This document shows, one piece after another, positions 18,224-26,962 of a stretch of DNA of 38,283 nucleotides. The DNA is from Candidatus Sericytochromatia bacterium (GTDB lineage Bacteria > Cyanobacteriota > Sericytochromatia > S15B-MN24 > JAQBPE01). The stretch covers positions 1 through 38,283 of the forward strand of contig JAYKJB010000105.1 of the NCBI GenBank assembly GCA_035285325.1, written 5' to 3'. Under the pieces are notes generated by a model. That model was given only the letters and a program-made list of their open reading frames with translations. It was not told the DNA's origin and did no database searches. Numbering within the stretch: the first letter of the stretch is position 1; each line of letters starts with the position of its first letter. The position numbers were made by a program, and so were the translations under genes.

Positions 18224-19447
18224 TCAGGGCAGGCTGGCCGCGCTCATGACTTTCTCGATGGCGTCGCACATGTCCTGGATGTCGGCTTCTCTCAGGGTGG
18301 GGTGAACCAGGAACATCAGGGAGGTTTCGCCCAATTCCCGGGCCACCGGCAGGCGTTCCGCGGGGCGCCATTCGGGCGGGAAGGCCTTTTCGAGGTAGAT
18401 CTCGCTGCAGCTTCCGGACAGACACGGAATGCCTTCGGCTGCGATGGCGGCCATGATGCGGTCGCGATTCCAGTCGGGTTTCAGGCGCTCTGGCCTGACG
18501 AAGGCATAGAACTTGTAGTAGGCGTGATAGACCTCGGCCGGGGGGGCTGGCACACGCAGGGCGGCAAACTGGTCGCAACAGGCCCTCAGGCGGTCTGCGT
18601 GGGCGCGTCGCACGGTGATCATCTCGGGCAAGCGGCGCAGGGCCAGGCGGCCGAGCGCCGATTGCATTTCCGTCATGCGCATGTTGGTGCCGAACGATTC
18701 GTGCACCCAGCGAAAGCCCGGCGGGTGCTGGCGCTTGAACATGGCCTCGTGGCTCTTGCCGTGGTCCTTGAAACTCCAGGCCCGGTTCCACAGGGCCTCG
18801 TCCTGGAGCGTGAGCATGCCCCCTTCCCCCCCGGTGGTGAAGATCTTGTCCTGACAGAACGAGAAGGCCCCCAGATCCCCCAGCGAGCCGACCGGTCGGC
18901 CGTGGTAGTAAGCGCCCTGCGCCTGGGCACAATCTTCGATCACATGAATGCCGCGCGCCCGGCACAATTCCAGCAACGGCGCCATGTCGACGGGCCAACC
19001 CGCCAGATGCACCGCGATCACGGCCCGCGTGCGTGGGGTGATCAGGGGGGCGACGGTCGCGGCCGTGAGGTTCTGGCTGTCGCGATCAACATCGGCGAGC
19101 ACGGGACGGGCGCCCCGGACGACCACCGAGCTGGCGGACGCGATGAAGGTCCGCGTGGTGGTGATGACCTCATCCCCTGGGCCGATATCGAGCGCGTACA
19201 GGGCCAGTTCCAGGGCCGTGGTGCCATTCGACATGGCAATCGCATGCGGCACCTGAAAGGCCTCTGCGAACTCGGCTTCGAACTGCCGTCCTTCTTCCCC
19301 GGTCCAGTAGTTGACCTTGCCGGACGCCAGCACCGCCGAGACGGCGGCCACGTCTTCCGGGCCGAAGTAAGGCCAAGGCGGCAGCGGCGTCGTGCGTATG
19401 GGCGCACCGCCGTCTATCGCCAGGGAGGTCACAGGAATGGTGGTCAT
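18224..19447 (-). CDS. DegT/DnrJ/EryC1/StrS-family PLP-dependent aminotransferase
   Basis: 407 residues, sugar aminotransferase type: transfers an amino group from glutamate to a keto-sugar nucleotide in making amino sugars for surface glycans or secondary metabolites. Seen: SNGTTALELALYALDIGPGD (PLP phosphate region), ITTTRTFIASASSVV, the Asp pairing with the pyridine nitrogen in VIEDCAQAQGAYYHG, and the catalytic lysine in FSFCQDKIFTTGGEGGML. The substrate cannot be read from sequence; no sugar-nucleotide genes are adjacent. The start ATG at 19447 has no Shine-Dalgarno; TACCAT lies nine bases upstream on the coding strand, suggesting a very short leader. A small inverted repeat (CCCCC...GGGGG, 19466-19483) lies just upstream. 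Confidence 0.93.
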   Translation of the reverse strand: MTTIPVTSLAIDGGAPIRTTPLPPWPYFGPEDVAAVSAVLASGKVNYWTGEEGRQFEAEFAEAFQVPHAIAMSNGTTALELALYALDIGPGDEVITTTRTFIASASSVVVRGARPVLADVDRDSQNLTAATVAPLITPRTRAVIAVHLAGWPVDMAPLLELCRARGIHVIEDCAQAQGAYYHGRPVGSLGDLGAFSFCQDKIFTTGGEGGMLTLQDEALWNRAWSFKDHGKSHEAMFKRQHPPGFRWVHESFGTNMRMTEMQSALGRLALRRLPEMITVRRAHADRLRACCDQFAALRVPAPPAEVYHAYYKFYAFVRPERLKPDWNRDRIMAAIAAEGIPCLSGSCSEIYLEKAFPPEWRPAERLPVARELGETSLMFLVHPTLREADIQDMCDAIEKVMSAASLP

Positions 19448-19538
19448 GGCTCGGTCATGGTAGCACCCCCTTCAAGAGGGGGCAAATGGCCCAGGAGGGC
19501 TTTTCCCCGCCCTTCCAAGCTGCCCGGCGGGGCCCGGG

Positions 19539-21107
19539 TCAGTTGATGCCGACCGACACCGGCGGGCCTGCCACCCCGGCGCGATCCACCGCGGCCACGG
19601 AGAGTGCGTCGACGTTTGGCGGCACGCTCGTGAAGCGACGGTAGCCCGGCAGAATCTCCGTTCGCCAGACCTCGCCTTCCCGCCGCGCCACGATCCAGTG
19701 GGAGACGGCCTCATCATCCGCCGCGCGCCAGCTCACCAGGCGTCCACCGCTGCGGGTCTGGCTGCCCAGTCTCAGCTCGGGCGGCGCCGGCGGGGCGCCG
19801 TTCGCGTCCAGCCAGGGCGAGGCGGGCACCAGCGCGGGGCGCGGATAGGTTTCAGCTTTCAACTGCGACGCCAGGCCGCCACGGCCCGACAGCAGCGGAC
19901 GCAAGGAGTAGTGTGCGTGACCGCTCACCCCCGGCGTGGTGCGACTCAGGTCGATCTGACGTCGAATCTGGTCGGCTTTCCAGGCGCTGGGACTGCCATC
20001 CGCCACCTTGCTGGTGTACATCCCGGCCCACATGTGGCGACCCTTCAGGTTCTGCTCGCTCCACCAGGCCAGCAGCTTGGGAAAGCTCTGGGCCGCTTGC
20101 TCGATCGGCCAGTACAGCTGGGGCAGCATGTAGTCGAGCCAGCCGGCGTGGAGCCATTTGCGCGCATCGGCGTAGAGCTTTTCGGTGGGGTCCATGCCCT
20201 TGATGCCCGGTGGGTAACCGGGTTTCCAGATGCCGAAGGGGCTGATGCCCACCTTGACGTGTGGCTTTTCCTCGCGAACCTCGCGATACAGGCGCGCCAC
20301 GAAGCGATCGACGTTGTCGCGACGCCAGTCGTCTCGACTCAAGGTGCCGCCGCTCTTGAGGTATTGCTGCCAGCTCGGCTCATCCGGAAACGGCTGGTCC
20401 TTGCCGTCCTTGCCCTGCACCGGATAGGGATAGAAATAGTCGTCGATGTGAACGCCGTCCAGGTCGTAGCGTTTCACCACGTCGCGGATCACGCGCATGG
20501 CGTGGTCCTGCACCCCCGCCTCACCCGGGTCGAGCCATTGGTAAGCCCCGTAGCGGCGGACCCACTGGGGCTGGGTGCGCGTGATGTGGTTGGCGGCGGT
20601 GGGCGGGGCCGAGCCGTCCGGATTGAGCAGGCGTGCCCGGAAGGGGTTGAACCAGGCATGCAGTTCCAGTCCGCGCAGGTGGGCCTGCTCGACGGCATAA
20701 GCCAGAGGGTCGAAACCGTCGTCCGGGGCTTGTCCCTGGCTGCCGGTCAGGAATTCGCTCCAGGGCTCCAGGCGCGATTGATACAGCGCATCGGCCGCCG
20801 GTCGCACCTGCATGATCACCGCATTCAGTTTCAGGGCCTGGGCCTGGTCCAGCATGGCCTGTAGCTCGGCCTTCATGTCGGCCGTGCGCATCCCGGGACG
20901 GCTCGGCCAATCGATGTTCTTGACCGTCGCCATCCAGCTGCCGCGAAACTCGCGTTCCGGTACGCCGGGGGTGGACCGCGCCAGCACGCGCGCCGGCGTC
21001 ACGCCGACCGGGCGTTCGCCAGGGGGCGTCGGGGGCGCCGTGAGGGGCGCCCGAAGGTGGCCAAGAGAGACGGGGGGGAGGGAGTCGCGCAGCATCAGGG
21101 CCTGCAT
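19539..21107 (-). CDS. GHL10-family glycosyl hydrolase-like protein (DUF187/YngK type)
   Basis: 522 residues. The catalytic-barrel core of glycosyl hydrolase-like family GHL10 is clear: REFRGSWMATVKNIDWPSRP, NAVIMQVRPAADALYQS, the LHAWFNPFRARL block, WLDPGEAGVQDHAMRVIRDV, DGVHIDDYFYPYPV, and later VKVGISPFGIWKPGYPPG and YADARKWLHAGWLDYMLPQLYW. A C-terminal region with an Fn3-like fold (from about residue 430) is typical. Family members such as B. subtilis YngK are thought to act on peptidoglycan-like or exopolysaccharide glycans, but activity is not established. ATG at 21107 is taken as start; a TTG at 21122 and another ATG nine bases downstream are alternatives. The 60 residues before the barrel are Pro-rich with no typical signal peptide. 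The promoter is probably in the AT-rich stretch at 21150-21190. Confidence 0.88.
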   Translation of the reverse strand: MQALMLRDSLPPVSLGHLRAPLTAPPTPPGERPVGVTPARVLARSTPGVPEREFRGSWMATVKNIDWPSRPGMRTADMKAELQAMLDQAQALKLNAVIMQVRPAADALYQSRLEPWSEFLTGSQGQAPDDGFDPLAYAVEQAHLRGLELHAWFNPFRARLLNPDGSAPPTAANHITRTQPQWVRRYGAYQWLDPGEAGVQDHAMRVIRDVVKRYDLDGVHIDDYFYPYPVQGKDGKDQPFPDEPSWQQYLKSGGTLSRDDWRRDNVDRFVARLYREVREEKPHVKVGISPFGIWKPGYPPGIKGMDPTEKLYADARKWLHAGWLDYMLPQLYWPIEQAAQSFPKLLAWWSEQNLKGRHMWAGMYTSKVADGSPSAWKADQIRRQIDLSRTTPGVSGHAHYSLRPLLSGRGGLASQLKAETYPRPALVPASPWLDANGAPPAPPELRLGSQTRSGGRLVSWRAADDEAVSHWIVARREGEVWRTEILPGYRRFTSVPPNVDALSVAAVDRAGVAGPPVSVGIN

Positions 21108-21122
21108 GGTTGGGGGGTCCAA

Positions 21123-21241
21123 CGGGTTATCGGGGGGCAGGCGCGTGCGTGTTCTTAAGTTAAGGTGTTTTTTACATTATGATTTGGTTAATGCGGGGGC
21201 GTGGGACCACCCGGGCCCGCTGGCGTCGCGGGGCGTTGCGT
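21123..21241. promoter_or_regulatory. AT-rich promoter region upstream of the GHL10 gene
   Basis: A markedly AT-rich stretch at 21150-21190 stands out in otherwise GC-rich DNA and contains TTAAGTTAAGGTGT (21155-21168), 13 of 14 bases identical to 24408-24421. The exact promoter could not be fixed. Confidence 0.35.
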
Positions 21242-21255
21242 CTAGGGCCCGGGTG
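21208..21255. repeat. 11-base inverted repeat at the trmJ stop codon
   Basis: Arms CACCCGGGCCC (21208-21218) and GGGCCCGGGTG (21245-21255) are perfect complements, 26 bases apart. The right arm lies within the last codons of trmJ and the stop lies in the loop. It is probably a transcript-end hairpin, but no U-tract follows, so intrinsic termination is uncertain. Confidence 0.5.
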
Positions 21256-21946
21256 CTCGGTGCTTCAACGCCTGAAGCCAGGCCTGGAGCATGGCGGCCT
21301 CATCCGCCGAGAGGGTCGCCCGCGACAGCACGCGGCGCAGGGTGTGCAACTTGCCCTCTCGTTCGCGGGCCTTGACCAGGCCTCGCTGCGCGAGCCAGTC
21401 CAGCAGCTGCGGTGCGAGGTCCGGGAGGCCGGTTTCGAGGGCGAGCCGGGTGAGGCGGACCTCGCCCGGCTGGCTGGCCTGGCGCCAGGCGTGGCCCAGC
21501 ACCGCCGCGGCCTGAGCCAGGTTGAGGCAGGTCCCGGGCTCTCCGTCGATGCTGACCAGCTGGTCGCAGCGCAGCAATTCGGCGTTGCTCAGGCCCCGTT
21601 TCTCGGGGCCGAAGACCAGGGCCACCTCGCTGACCTCGGCGTGGTCGGCCGCGATGCAGGCTGCCTGCTCGGGCGTGATGACCTGGCGCGCGACGCCGTC
21701 CTGGGGGCGTGCCGTGGTGCCGACCACCAGCCCGCAGCCCGCCACGGCGGCGTCGAGATCCGGCGATCGCCGGGCCCGCTCCAGAATGGCGTCATGGCCT
21801 GCCGCCAGGGTGCGGGCGCGCGGATCGCAGGGGTCCAGTTCCCCGGTCACCACCAGCTGGCCCAGGCCGAAATGGCCCATGGCCCGGGCGACCGCACCCA
21901 CATTTTCGGGAAGTGAGGGCGTCACCAGCACCACGCGGGTGTTCAT
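21242..21946 (-). CDS. trmJ: tRNA (cytidine/uridine-2'-O-)-methyltransferase TrmJ, SPOUT family
   Basis: 2'-O-methylates position 32 of certain tRNAs using S-adenosylmethionine; 234 residues. Seen: N-terminal VVLVTPSLPENVGAVARAMG, the knot-region ARTLAAGHDAIL, CGLVVGTTARPQ, the motif-2 VALVFGPEKRGLSNAELLRC and motif-3 SIDGEPGTCLNLAQAAAVL, all typical of SpoU/TrmH-type TrmJ. A C-terminal helical extension as in E. coli TrmJ follows. ATG at 21946 matches the family N-terminus; GAGG is directly adjacent, so the ATG ten codons upstream may be used instead. It is divergent from the first large lipoprotein. Confidence 0.92.
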   Translation of the reverse strand: MNTRVVLVTPSLPENVGAVARAMGHFGLGQLVVTGELDPCDPRARTLAAGHDAILERARRSPDLDAAVAGCGLVVGTTARPQDGVARQVITPEQAACIAADHAEVSEVALVFGPEKRGLSNAELLRCDQLVSIDGEPGTCLNLAQAAAVLGHAWRQASQPGEVRLTRLALETGLPDLAPQLLDWLAQRGLVKAREREGKLHTLRRVLSRATLSADEAAMLQAWLQALKHRAPGP

Positions 21947-22121
21947 CCTCAAACGCTGGGTTTTCTGCGGCTGCATCTCATCAACGGTTTCTTGTGGCCA
22001 GCGTTTACACGCCTGAAGCAGGGGTATCAATCGAACAGTCGGCCAGCCCAACCCATGCGTGCAGAATGGGTGACCCCGTCGGGGCCATGTCGCCCCGGTG
22101 TGACTCGGAAGGATTGTACCC

Positions 22122-24284
22122 GTGAGATCAGCCTCAGCCCGTCCCCTCATTGCGCGCTCCTTGCTGTTGTTGCTGGTGGCCGGCTGTGCGCCGACCAATC
22201 CGCTGCCCACTCAGGACCAGGGCCAGCTGTCCAGCAGCCTCGGTGGCCGGGCGCCCGGGAGCGCGGGGGCCAAGGCCTCCAGCGAAGCGGGCCAGCCCAC
22301 CGCGCCGGCTGGCGTGGCGGCGCAGCAGCCCACGGCGCAGGCCAATGCCCAACCCCTCGAGGGGGCCAAGGGGCCCTTCGGGGCGCCGCATGGGCTCTCG
22401 CACAGGGAAGGTGAGATCACCGCCATCGAGGCGTTGAAGAACGTGACACCCATCGCGGTGTCCCGGGTGGCCGGTTACACCGGCACGATTGATGGCCTGA
22501 ACGTCGTGATCCCGCCCGAAGCGCTCACGGAAGACGCGCAACTGCGCATCCGCCGAATCGACAACAGTGAACGCCCGGTCTTGCCCAAGAAGATTCCCGG
22601 GATGTCGTTCTGGATGGAGATGGGCGGCGCCCAGGTGGCGATCGACCGTTCGATCAAGATCACGGGACCGGTCGAGGACAAGTTCATCGAGGAGCTCAAG
22701 AAGCGCGATCCGAATTTCGATCCGAATCACTACAACCTCAAGCAAGAAGACGGCAGGTGGCTGCTGACGATGTCGATCGACGGCCCTCAGACGGCCGACA
22801 CGCCCCCTGCCATCAAAACCAAGGCGCCGTACTTCACCACGGTCGAGCAAGCCGACCCGACCAGCTTTCCGGTCACCTGGCTGACGCCGGAGGGTCCAAT
22901 CAGCAACACGGGTTACAAGCTGATGGGCGCGGAAGGCCAGGATCACCTGGACGGTTTCCAGACCTTCGAAGACCTCAAGATCGACTCCATCCAGGAGTGG
23001 CTGACGGATGCGGAGGCGAGTTCGACCCGCTATCAGCCCCTGGATCTGACCAAGATCAAGACCAAGGACGCCAATGGCAACGTGATCGTGCTGGACGCCG
23101 GTGCGATCGACCCCAAAACGGGTCGCTGGAAGGTCGCCACGGGGACCCAGAGCTTCAACCCGGTCACCCACCAGCAGAACTGCGACTTCGCCGACGCGGG
23201 TTGCCCGGACAGTGGGGCCATCGCCAAGTCTCTGGCCATGTTCAATCACGTCGTCACTTCGCGTTTCCCGGCCGACCTGAAATATCCTGAGAACCTGGTG
23301 GATGCCGAGGGCAAGACCGACCCGAAGGCCGGGCAGCCGCATCCGGCGGCCGGCCAGCCCAAAAAGCCACCGGCGGACCTCATGGCGGTGGTCGACAACT
23401 ACCGGGAACTGGGGAGCGCCTGCGACACCAGTGCCTACACCAAGGTCTGGGCCAAGGCGATCTGGAAGTCGGACGTGGCCAGCGTGAACAACACGCCGGC
23501 GGTGAAGTCTTCGTGTGCCGAGTGCGGCCCTTTCATCGATTTCAAGGGGCTGGAAGGCCAGGCCGGGGGCGAGGTGACGGTGGGCGGCCGCAAGCGACCC
23601 GTCGATTCGCGCGGCATGGCGTTCGAGCAGCTCAAGTCGATCTACAACATCACGGGCTATTACAACGAGCCGCGCAACCTCCCCTCGGGCCTGATCGTGG
23701 GCTTCAAGAACGTCGGCAACTTGCCGGAGGTGAAGGACAACGAAGCCAATCCGATCACGGCTTATATCCCGCGTTACAGCCCGAAGGTGTCGGTGCAGCT
23801 GTACGGCGAAGGCATCAGGTTCAAGGCCAACGATCAGGTGGAGTTGAAGTTCCGGATCGACGGGGGCCCCGAGCAGACCGCCAAGGAGATCATTCCGGCC
23901 AACGAGAACGTGGCGAGCGCCTTGCCTGGCGAAAAGGTGCCGCAGCTGGTGGTCGGCACCAGTAACACCACGCTCAAGGTGTACGGGCAGGATGTGGCCG
24001 TGAAGGCGGGGCAATGGGCCCAACCCTTCAATTTCTACGCCAAGATCCTGGACAATTTCAATGAACCGGCCGGCAAGGACCTCTCCCGCAAGTTGGAGAT
24101 CACCTCCGTTTCGGTCCGACGCCAGGATGCCAACGGGAACCCTGAAAACCTGGAGATCGCCCCCAAGCAGGAGTCCCTGGCCAAGGCCAAGTGGATTCCC
24201 AAGGCTGGCGACAAGTTCTCGGGGGTCTGGCTGAATGGCCGCTACGTGACCTGGATCGAGATGTACAACACCACGGTCAAATAG
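22122..24284 (+). CDS. Large lipoprotein of unknown function, tandem copy 1
   Basis: 720 residues. A lipoprotein signal (IARSLLLLLVAGC) puts the acylated Cys near residue 22. An Ala/Gln/Pro-rich linker of about 60 residues is followed by a long, strongly conserved region beginning GLSHREGEITAIEALKNVTP. It includes YTGTIDGLNVVIPPEALTED, which resembles the strand-turn of ZU5-like beta domains (the IPPGAL motif), then RIRRIDNSERPVLP, a CDFADAGCPDSG Cys pair, a SACDTSAY segment and a SSCAECG pair not kept in copy 2. The C-terminal third (RYSPKVSVQLYGEG, VELKFRIDGGPEQ, VPQLVVGTSNTTLKVYGQD) looks like tandem beta-sandwiches. GTG at 22122 has GGAAGGA 8 bases upstream. The sister gene follows after a terminator. 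A surface or periplasmic structural role is plausible; nothing enzymatic is visible. Confidence 0.88.
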   Translation: MRSASARPLIARSLLLLLVAGCAPTNPLPTQDQGQLSSSLGGRAPGSAGAKASSEAGQPTAPAGVAAQQPTAQANAQPLEGAKGPFGAPHGLSHREGEITAIEALKNVTPIAVSRVAGYTGTIDGLNVVIPPEALTEDAQLRIRRIDNSERPVLPKKIPGMSFWMEMGGAQVAIDRSIKITGPVEDKFIEELKKRDPNFDPNHYNLKQEDGRWLLTMSIDGPQTADTPPAIKTKAPYFTTVEQADPTSFPVTWLTPEGPISNTGYKLMGAEGQDHLDGFQTFEDLKIDSIQEWLTDAEASSTRYQPLDLTKIKTKDANGNVIVLDAGAIDPKTGRWKVATGTQSFNPVTHQQNCDFADAGCPDSGAIAKSLAMFNHVVTSRFPADLKYPENLVDAEGKTDPKAGQPHPAAGQPKKPPADLMAVVDNYRELGSACDTSAYTKVWAKAIWKSDVASVNNTPAVKSSCAECGPFIDFKGLEGQAGGEVTVGGRKRPVDSRGMAFEQLKSIYNITGYYNEPRNLPSGLIVGFKNVGNLPEVKDNEANPITAYIPRYSPKVSVQLYGEGIRFKANDQVELKFRIDGGPEQTAKEIIPANENVASALPGEKVPQLVVGTSNTTLKVYGQDVAVKAGQWAQPFNFYAKILDNFNEPAGKDLSRKLEITSVSVRRQDANGNPENLEIAPKQESLAKAKWIPKAGDKFSGVWLNGRYVTWIEMYNTTVK

Positions 24285-24569
24285 CGCGCACGGAGCTGAA
24301 TGCGAGCCCCATCGCCCTCTGGGCGGTGGGGCTTTGCCGTGGCGGCTCGCAGCCTTCTCCAGTTCCGGATGACTGGACAAGGGGGCCAATCACGCCGCAG
24401 GTTTTGATTAAATTAAGGTGTCAATTCCGGTGGTCTTTTGCCTGCGTTGGGGGTTTACGGGGGGCAGCCTGGGGTATTCAAAACTCGTGGCCGTCTGGTC
24501 ACACCTGCCAACGGTCACCCTCGCTGTGGCCCTCGGGCCCCCGCGATCCATTTTTGGAGGACTGCTTCC
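24285..24569 (+). promoter_or_regulatory. Intergenic region with promoter for lipoprotein copy 2
   Basis: 285 bases. After the terminator, an AT-rich island at 24400-24430 carries TTAAATTAAGGTGTCAATTC, matching motifs near 17671 and 21155. GGAGGA at 24556-24561 is the ribosome-binding site. No standard -35/-10 pair was identified. Confidence 0.4.
24305..24336 (+). terminator. Intrinsic terminator after lipoprotein copy 1
   Basis: A 12-base-pair stem (AGCCCCATCGCC with GGCGGTGGGGCT, one G-T pair) with a short loop, followed by only three T residues. It lies 20 bases after the stop, so the two lipoproteins are probably transcribed separately. Confidence 0.65.
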
Positions 24570-26741
24570 GTGAGACGTTCGTCATCCCATCCGCTGGTTG
24601 CGCGCACCCTGCTGGTCCTCATGGTGGCCGGTTGTGCGCCCAACCCCAACGCCCTGCCGACCTCAGGTCAAAAGAACCTGGGCGGTGGCCCGGGCGGCGC
24701 CGGCGCTGCCGACGGTGGAGCCGCCACCGTCTATGACCGCGTCACCAACCCTACCGCCGCTGGCAGCGGCAGCGGCAGCGGGGCGGCTGGCAGCAAGACC
24801 GCCGGAAGCACCGCCACGGCCAAGCAGGACGGACATAGCCACGGCCCGGGAGCGGAACACGGCCTTTCGCACAAGGGTGAGCTCACGGCGATTCAGGCCC
24901 TCAAGGACGTGACGCCCGTGGCCGTCTCCAAGGTGGCGGGTTACACCGGCACGATCGACGGGATGAACATCGTGATCCCGCCGGGCGCGTTGACGGGCGA
25001 TGGCCAGCTGCGCATCCGCCGGATCGACAACAGCGAGCGCCCCGTGCTGCCCCAAAAGGTTCCTGGCATGTCCTTCTGGATGGAGATGGGCGGCGCGCAG
25101 GTGGCGACCGACCAGTCGATCAAGATCACCGGGCCGGTCGAGGACAAGTTTATCGAAGAGCTCAAGAAGCGCGACCCGAAATTTGACCCGAACAACTACA
25201 ACCTGAAGCAGGAAAACGGCAAGTGGATGCTGACGATGTCGATCGACGGCCCGCAGACGGCGGACAAGGCCCCCGCGATCAAGACCAACGCCCCTTACTT
25301 CACCACGGTGGAACGGGCCGATCCGACCACCTTCCCGGTGACCTGGTTCACGCCGCAAGGCCCGATGTCGAACACGGGTTACAAGCTGATGGGCGCAGAG
25401 GGTCAGGACCACCTGGATGGCTTCCAGACCTTCGAAGACCTGAAAATCGGCTCGATTCAGGAGTACCTGACGGATGAGGAAGCGGCCCAAGACCGCTTCA
25501 AGCCGCTCGATCTGACCAAGATCAAGACCAAGGACGCCAACGGCAACCCGATCGAACTGGACGCCGGCTCGATCGGGGCCGACGGCAAGTGGAAGGTGGC
25601 GACGGGCAAGAGCAGCTTCAACCCGGTCACCCACCAGCAGAACTGCGACTTCGCCGACGCCGGCTGCCCGGACAGCGGCGCCGTCGCCAAGTCCCTGGCC
25701 ATGTTCAACCACGTCGTGACGACGCGCTTCCCCTCGGATTACAGCTACCCGAGCAACATGGTGGACGCCAATGGCATGCCGGACTCCCGGGCGGGCACGC
25801 CCCACCCCGCGGCCGGCAAGATCAAGCGCCCCCCGGCGGACCTGCTGGCGGTGGTCGACAACTATCGCAAGCTCGACAGCGCTTGCGACACCTCGGCCTA
25901 CAAGAAGGTCTGGGCCAAGTGCGTCTGGAAGTCGGACGTATCGGGGGTCCACAATACCGTGGCCGTCAGCTCCGGAACCGATTCTGGCCCCTTCATCGAC
26001 TTCAAGGGCCTGGAAGGTCAGGCCGGCGGCGAGGTCACGGTCGGCGGCCGCATCCGGCCGGTCGATTCACGTGGCATGGCCTTCGAGCAACTCAAGACGA
26101 TCTACAACATCACGCCCTACTATAACGAACCGCGGAACAAGCCTTCGGGCCTGATCGTGGGCGAAAAGAAGGTCGGCAACCTGCCCGATGAAAAGGACAA
26201 CGAGGCCAACCCGATCGTCGTCTACCTGCCGCGCTACAGCCCCAAGGTTCAGATCCAGCTCTGGGGTGAGGACACGGTCTTCAAGTCGAACGACCAAGTC
26301 GAGCTGAAGTTCAAGATCGACGACGGTGAGGAGCAGATCGCCAAGGAGATCATCCCGGCCAACGAGAACGTGGCAGGCGCCCTGCCAGGCGAGAAGGTGC
26401 CCCAGCTGGTGGTGGGCACTGCGGCGGCCAGCTTCAAGAACGTCGCCGGACAGGATGTCACGGTCAAGGCCGAGAACTGGACGCAACCCTTCGAGTTCTT
26501 TGCCAAGATCCAGGACAACTTCAGCGCCCCGGCGGGCAAGGACACGGCGCGCAAGCTCACGATCACCTCGGTCGTGGTGAAGCGTCAGGATGCCAATGGC
26601 AAGCCTGAAAACGTCGAGATGGCCCCCAAGGTGGAGTCGCTGGCCGCGGCCAAGTGGGTGCCGGGCGAACCCTCCGCAGGGGTGTGGCTGAACAGCCGCT
26701 CCACCGCGAAGATCCAGATGTTCAACACGGGCGTGAAGTAA
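24570..26741 (+). CDS. Large lipoprotein of unknown function, tandem copy 2
   Basis: 723 residues, close paralogue of the preceding gene over almost its whole length; long blocks are identical (for example RIRRIDNSERPVLP, GPVEDKFIEELKKRD, LMGAEGQDHLDGFQTFEDLK). A lipoprotein signal with lipobox LMVAGC is followed by a different, Gly/Ser/Ala-rich linker and a short His-containing stretch (QDGHSHGPGAEHGLSHKGEL). The IPPGALTGDGQLRIRRI segment again resembles a ZU5-like beta domain. The CDFADAGC pair is kept, but the SSCAECG pair of copy 1 is replaced by SSGTDSG, and a Cys appears at VWAKCVW. The start GTG at 24570 has GGAGGA 9-10 bases upstream and matches the N-terminus of copy 1; longer frames lack a signal peptide. 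A strong terminator follows. Confidence 0.88.
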   Translation: MRRSSSHPLVARTLLVLMVAGCAPNPNALPTSGQKNLGGGPGGAGAADGGAATVYDRVTNPTAAGSGSGSGAAGSKTAGSTATAKQDGHSHGPGAEHGLSHKGELTAIQALKDVTPVAVSKVAGYTGTIDGMNIVIPPGALTGDGQLRIRRIDNSERPVLPQKVPGMSFWMEMGGAQVATDQSIKITGPVEDKFIEELKKRDPKFDPNNYNLKQENGKWMLTMSIDGPQTADKAPAIKTNAPYFTTVERADPTTFPVTWFTPQGPMSNTGYKLMGAEGQDHLDGFQTFEDLKIGSIQEYLTDEEAAQDRFKPLDLTKIKTKDANGNPIELDAGSIGADGKWKVATGKSSFNPVTHQQNCDFADAGCPDSGAVAKSLAMFNHVVTTRFPSDYSYPSNMVDANGMPDSRAGTPHPAAGKIKRPPADLLAVVDNYRKLDSACDTSAYKKVWAKCVWKSDVSGVHNTVAVSSGTDSGPFIDFKGLEGQAGGEVTVGGRIRPVDSRGMAFEQLKTIYNITPYYNEPRNKPSGLIVGEKKVGNLPDEKDNEANPIVVYLPRYSPKVQIQLWGEDTVFKSNDQVELKFKIDDGEEQIAKEIIPANENVAGALPGEKVPQLVVGTAAASFKNVAGQDVTVKAENWTQPFEFFAKIQDNFSAPAGKDTARKLTITSVVVKRQDANGKPENVEMAPKVESLAAAKWVPGEPSAGVWLNSRSTAKIQMFNTGVK

Positions 26742-26760
26742 CCACGTCGGCTCAACCCTG

Positions 26761-26795
26761 GCCCCTGGCGTCTGACAGACGCCAGGGGCTTTTTT
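26761..26795 (+). terminator. Strong intrinsic terminator after lipoprotein copy 2
   Basis: A perfect 13-base-pair stem (GCCCCTGGCGTCT with AGACGCCAGGGGC), a three-base loop and a run of six T residues. Confidence 0.92.
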
Positions 26796-26920
26796 CGTGG
26801 CCGTGGTGTGACGCGCTTGCCCTGGCTCGGAGGGCGGCGCCCCGGCGGGCCAGGGGCAGCCATCCGTGAACGGGTGCCCCTCATGGCGCTCGTGCGCCGC
26901 CCGATCGGGCGCGCGCGTGG

Positions 26921-26926
26921 TAGCAT
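26921..26926 (+). promoter_or_regulatory. Candidate -10 element (TAGCAT)
   Basis: TAGCAT lies six bases before an in-frame GTG at 26933 and 36 bases before the preferred GTG at 26963. It could drive a leaderless transcript from the first or a 30-base leader for the second. Confidence 0.35.
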
Positions 26927-26962
26927 ACGCGCGTGTCCTCCTGGCCAGGAAAGAAGGCGAAC

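Noticed and set aside
22134-24389. 751-codon minus-strand frame opposite lipoprotein copy 1
   Set aside because: Low-complexity Arg/Val/Leu/Asp/His composition mirrors the coding strand; the plus strand has a signal peptide, ribosome-binding site and a paralogue.
22122-26741. Tandem lipoproteins as an assembly duplication or a mobile element
   Set aside because: The copies differ throughout, have different linkers and intergenic DNA, and no terminal repeats or transposase are present.
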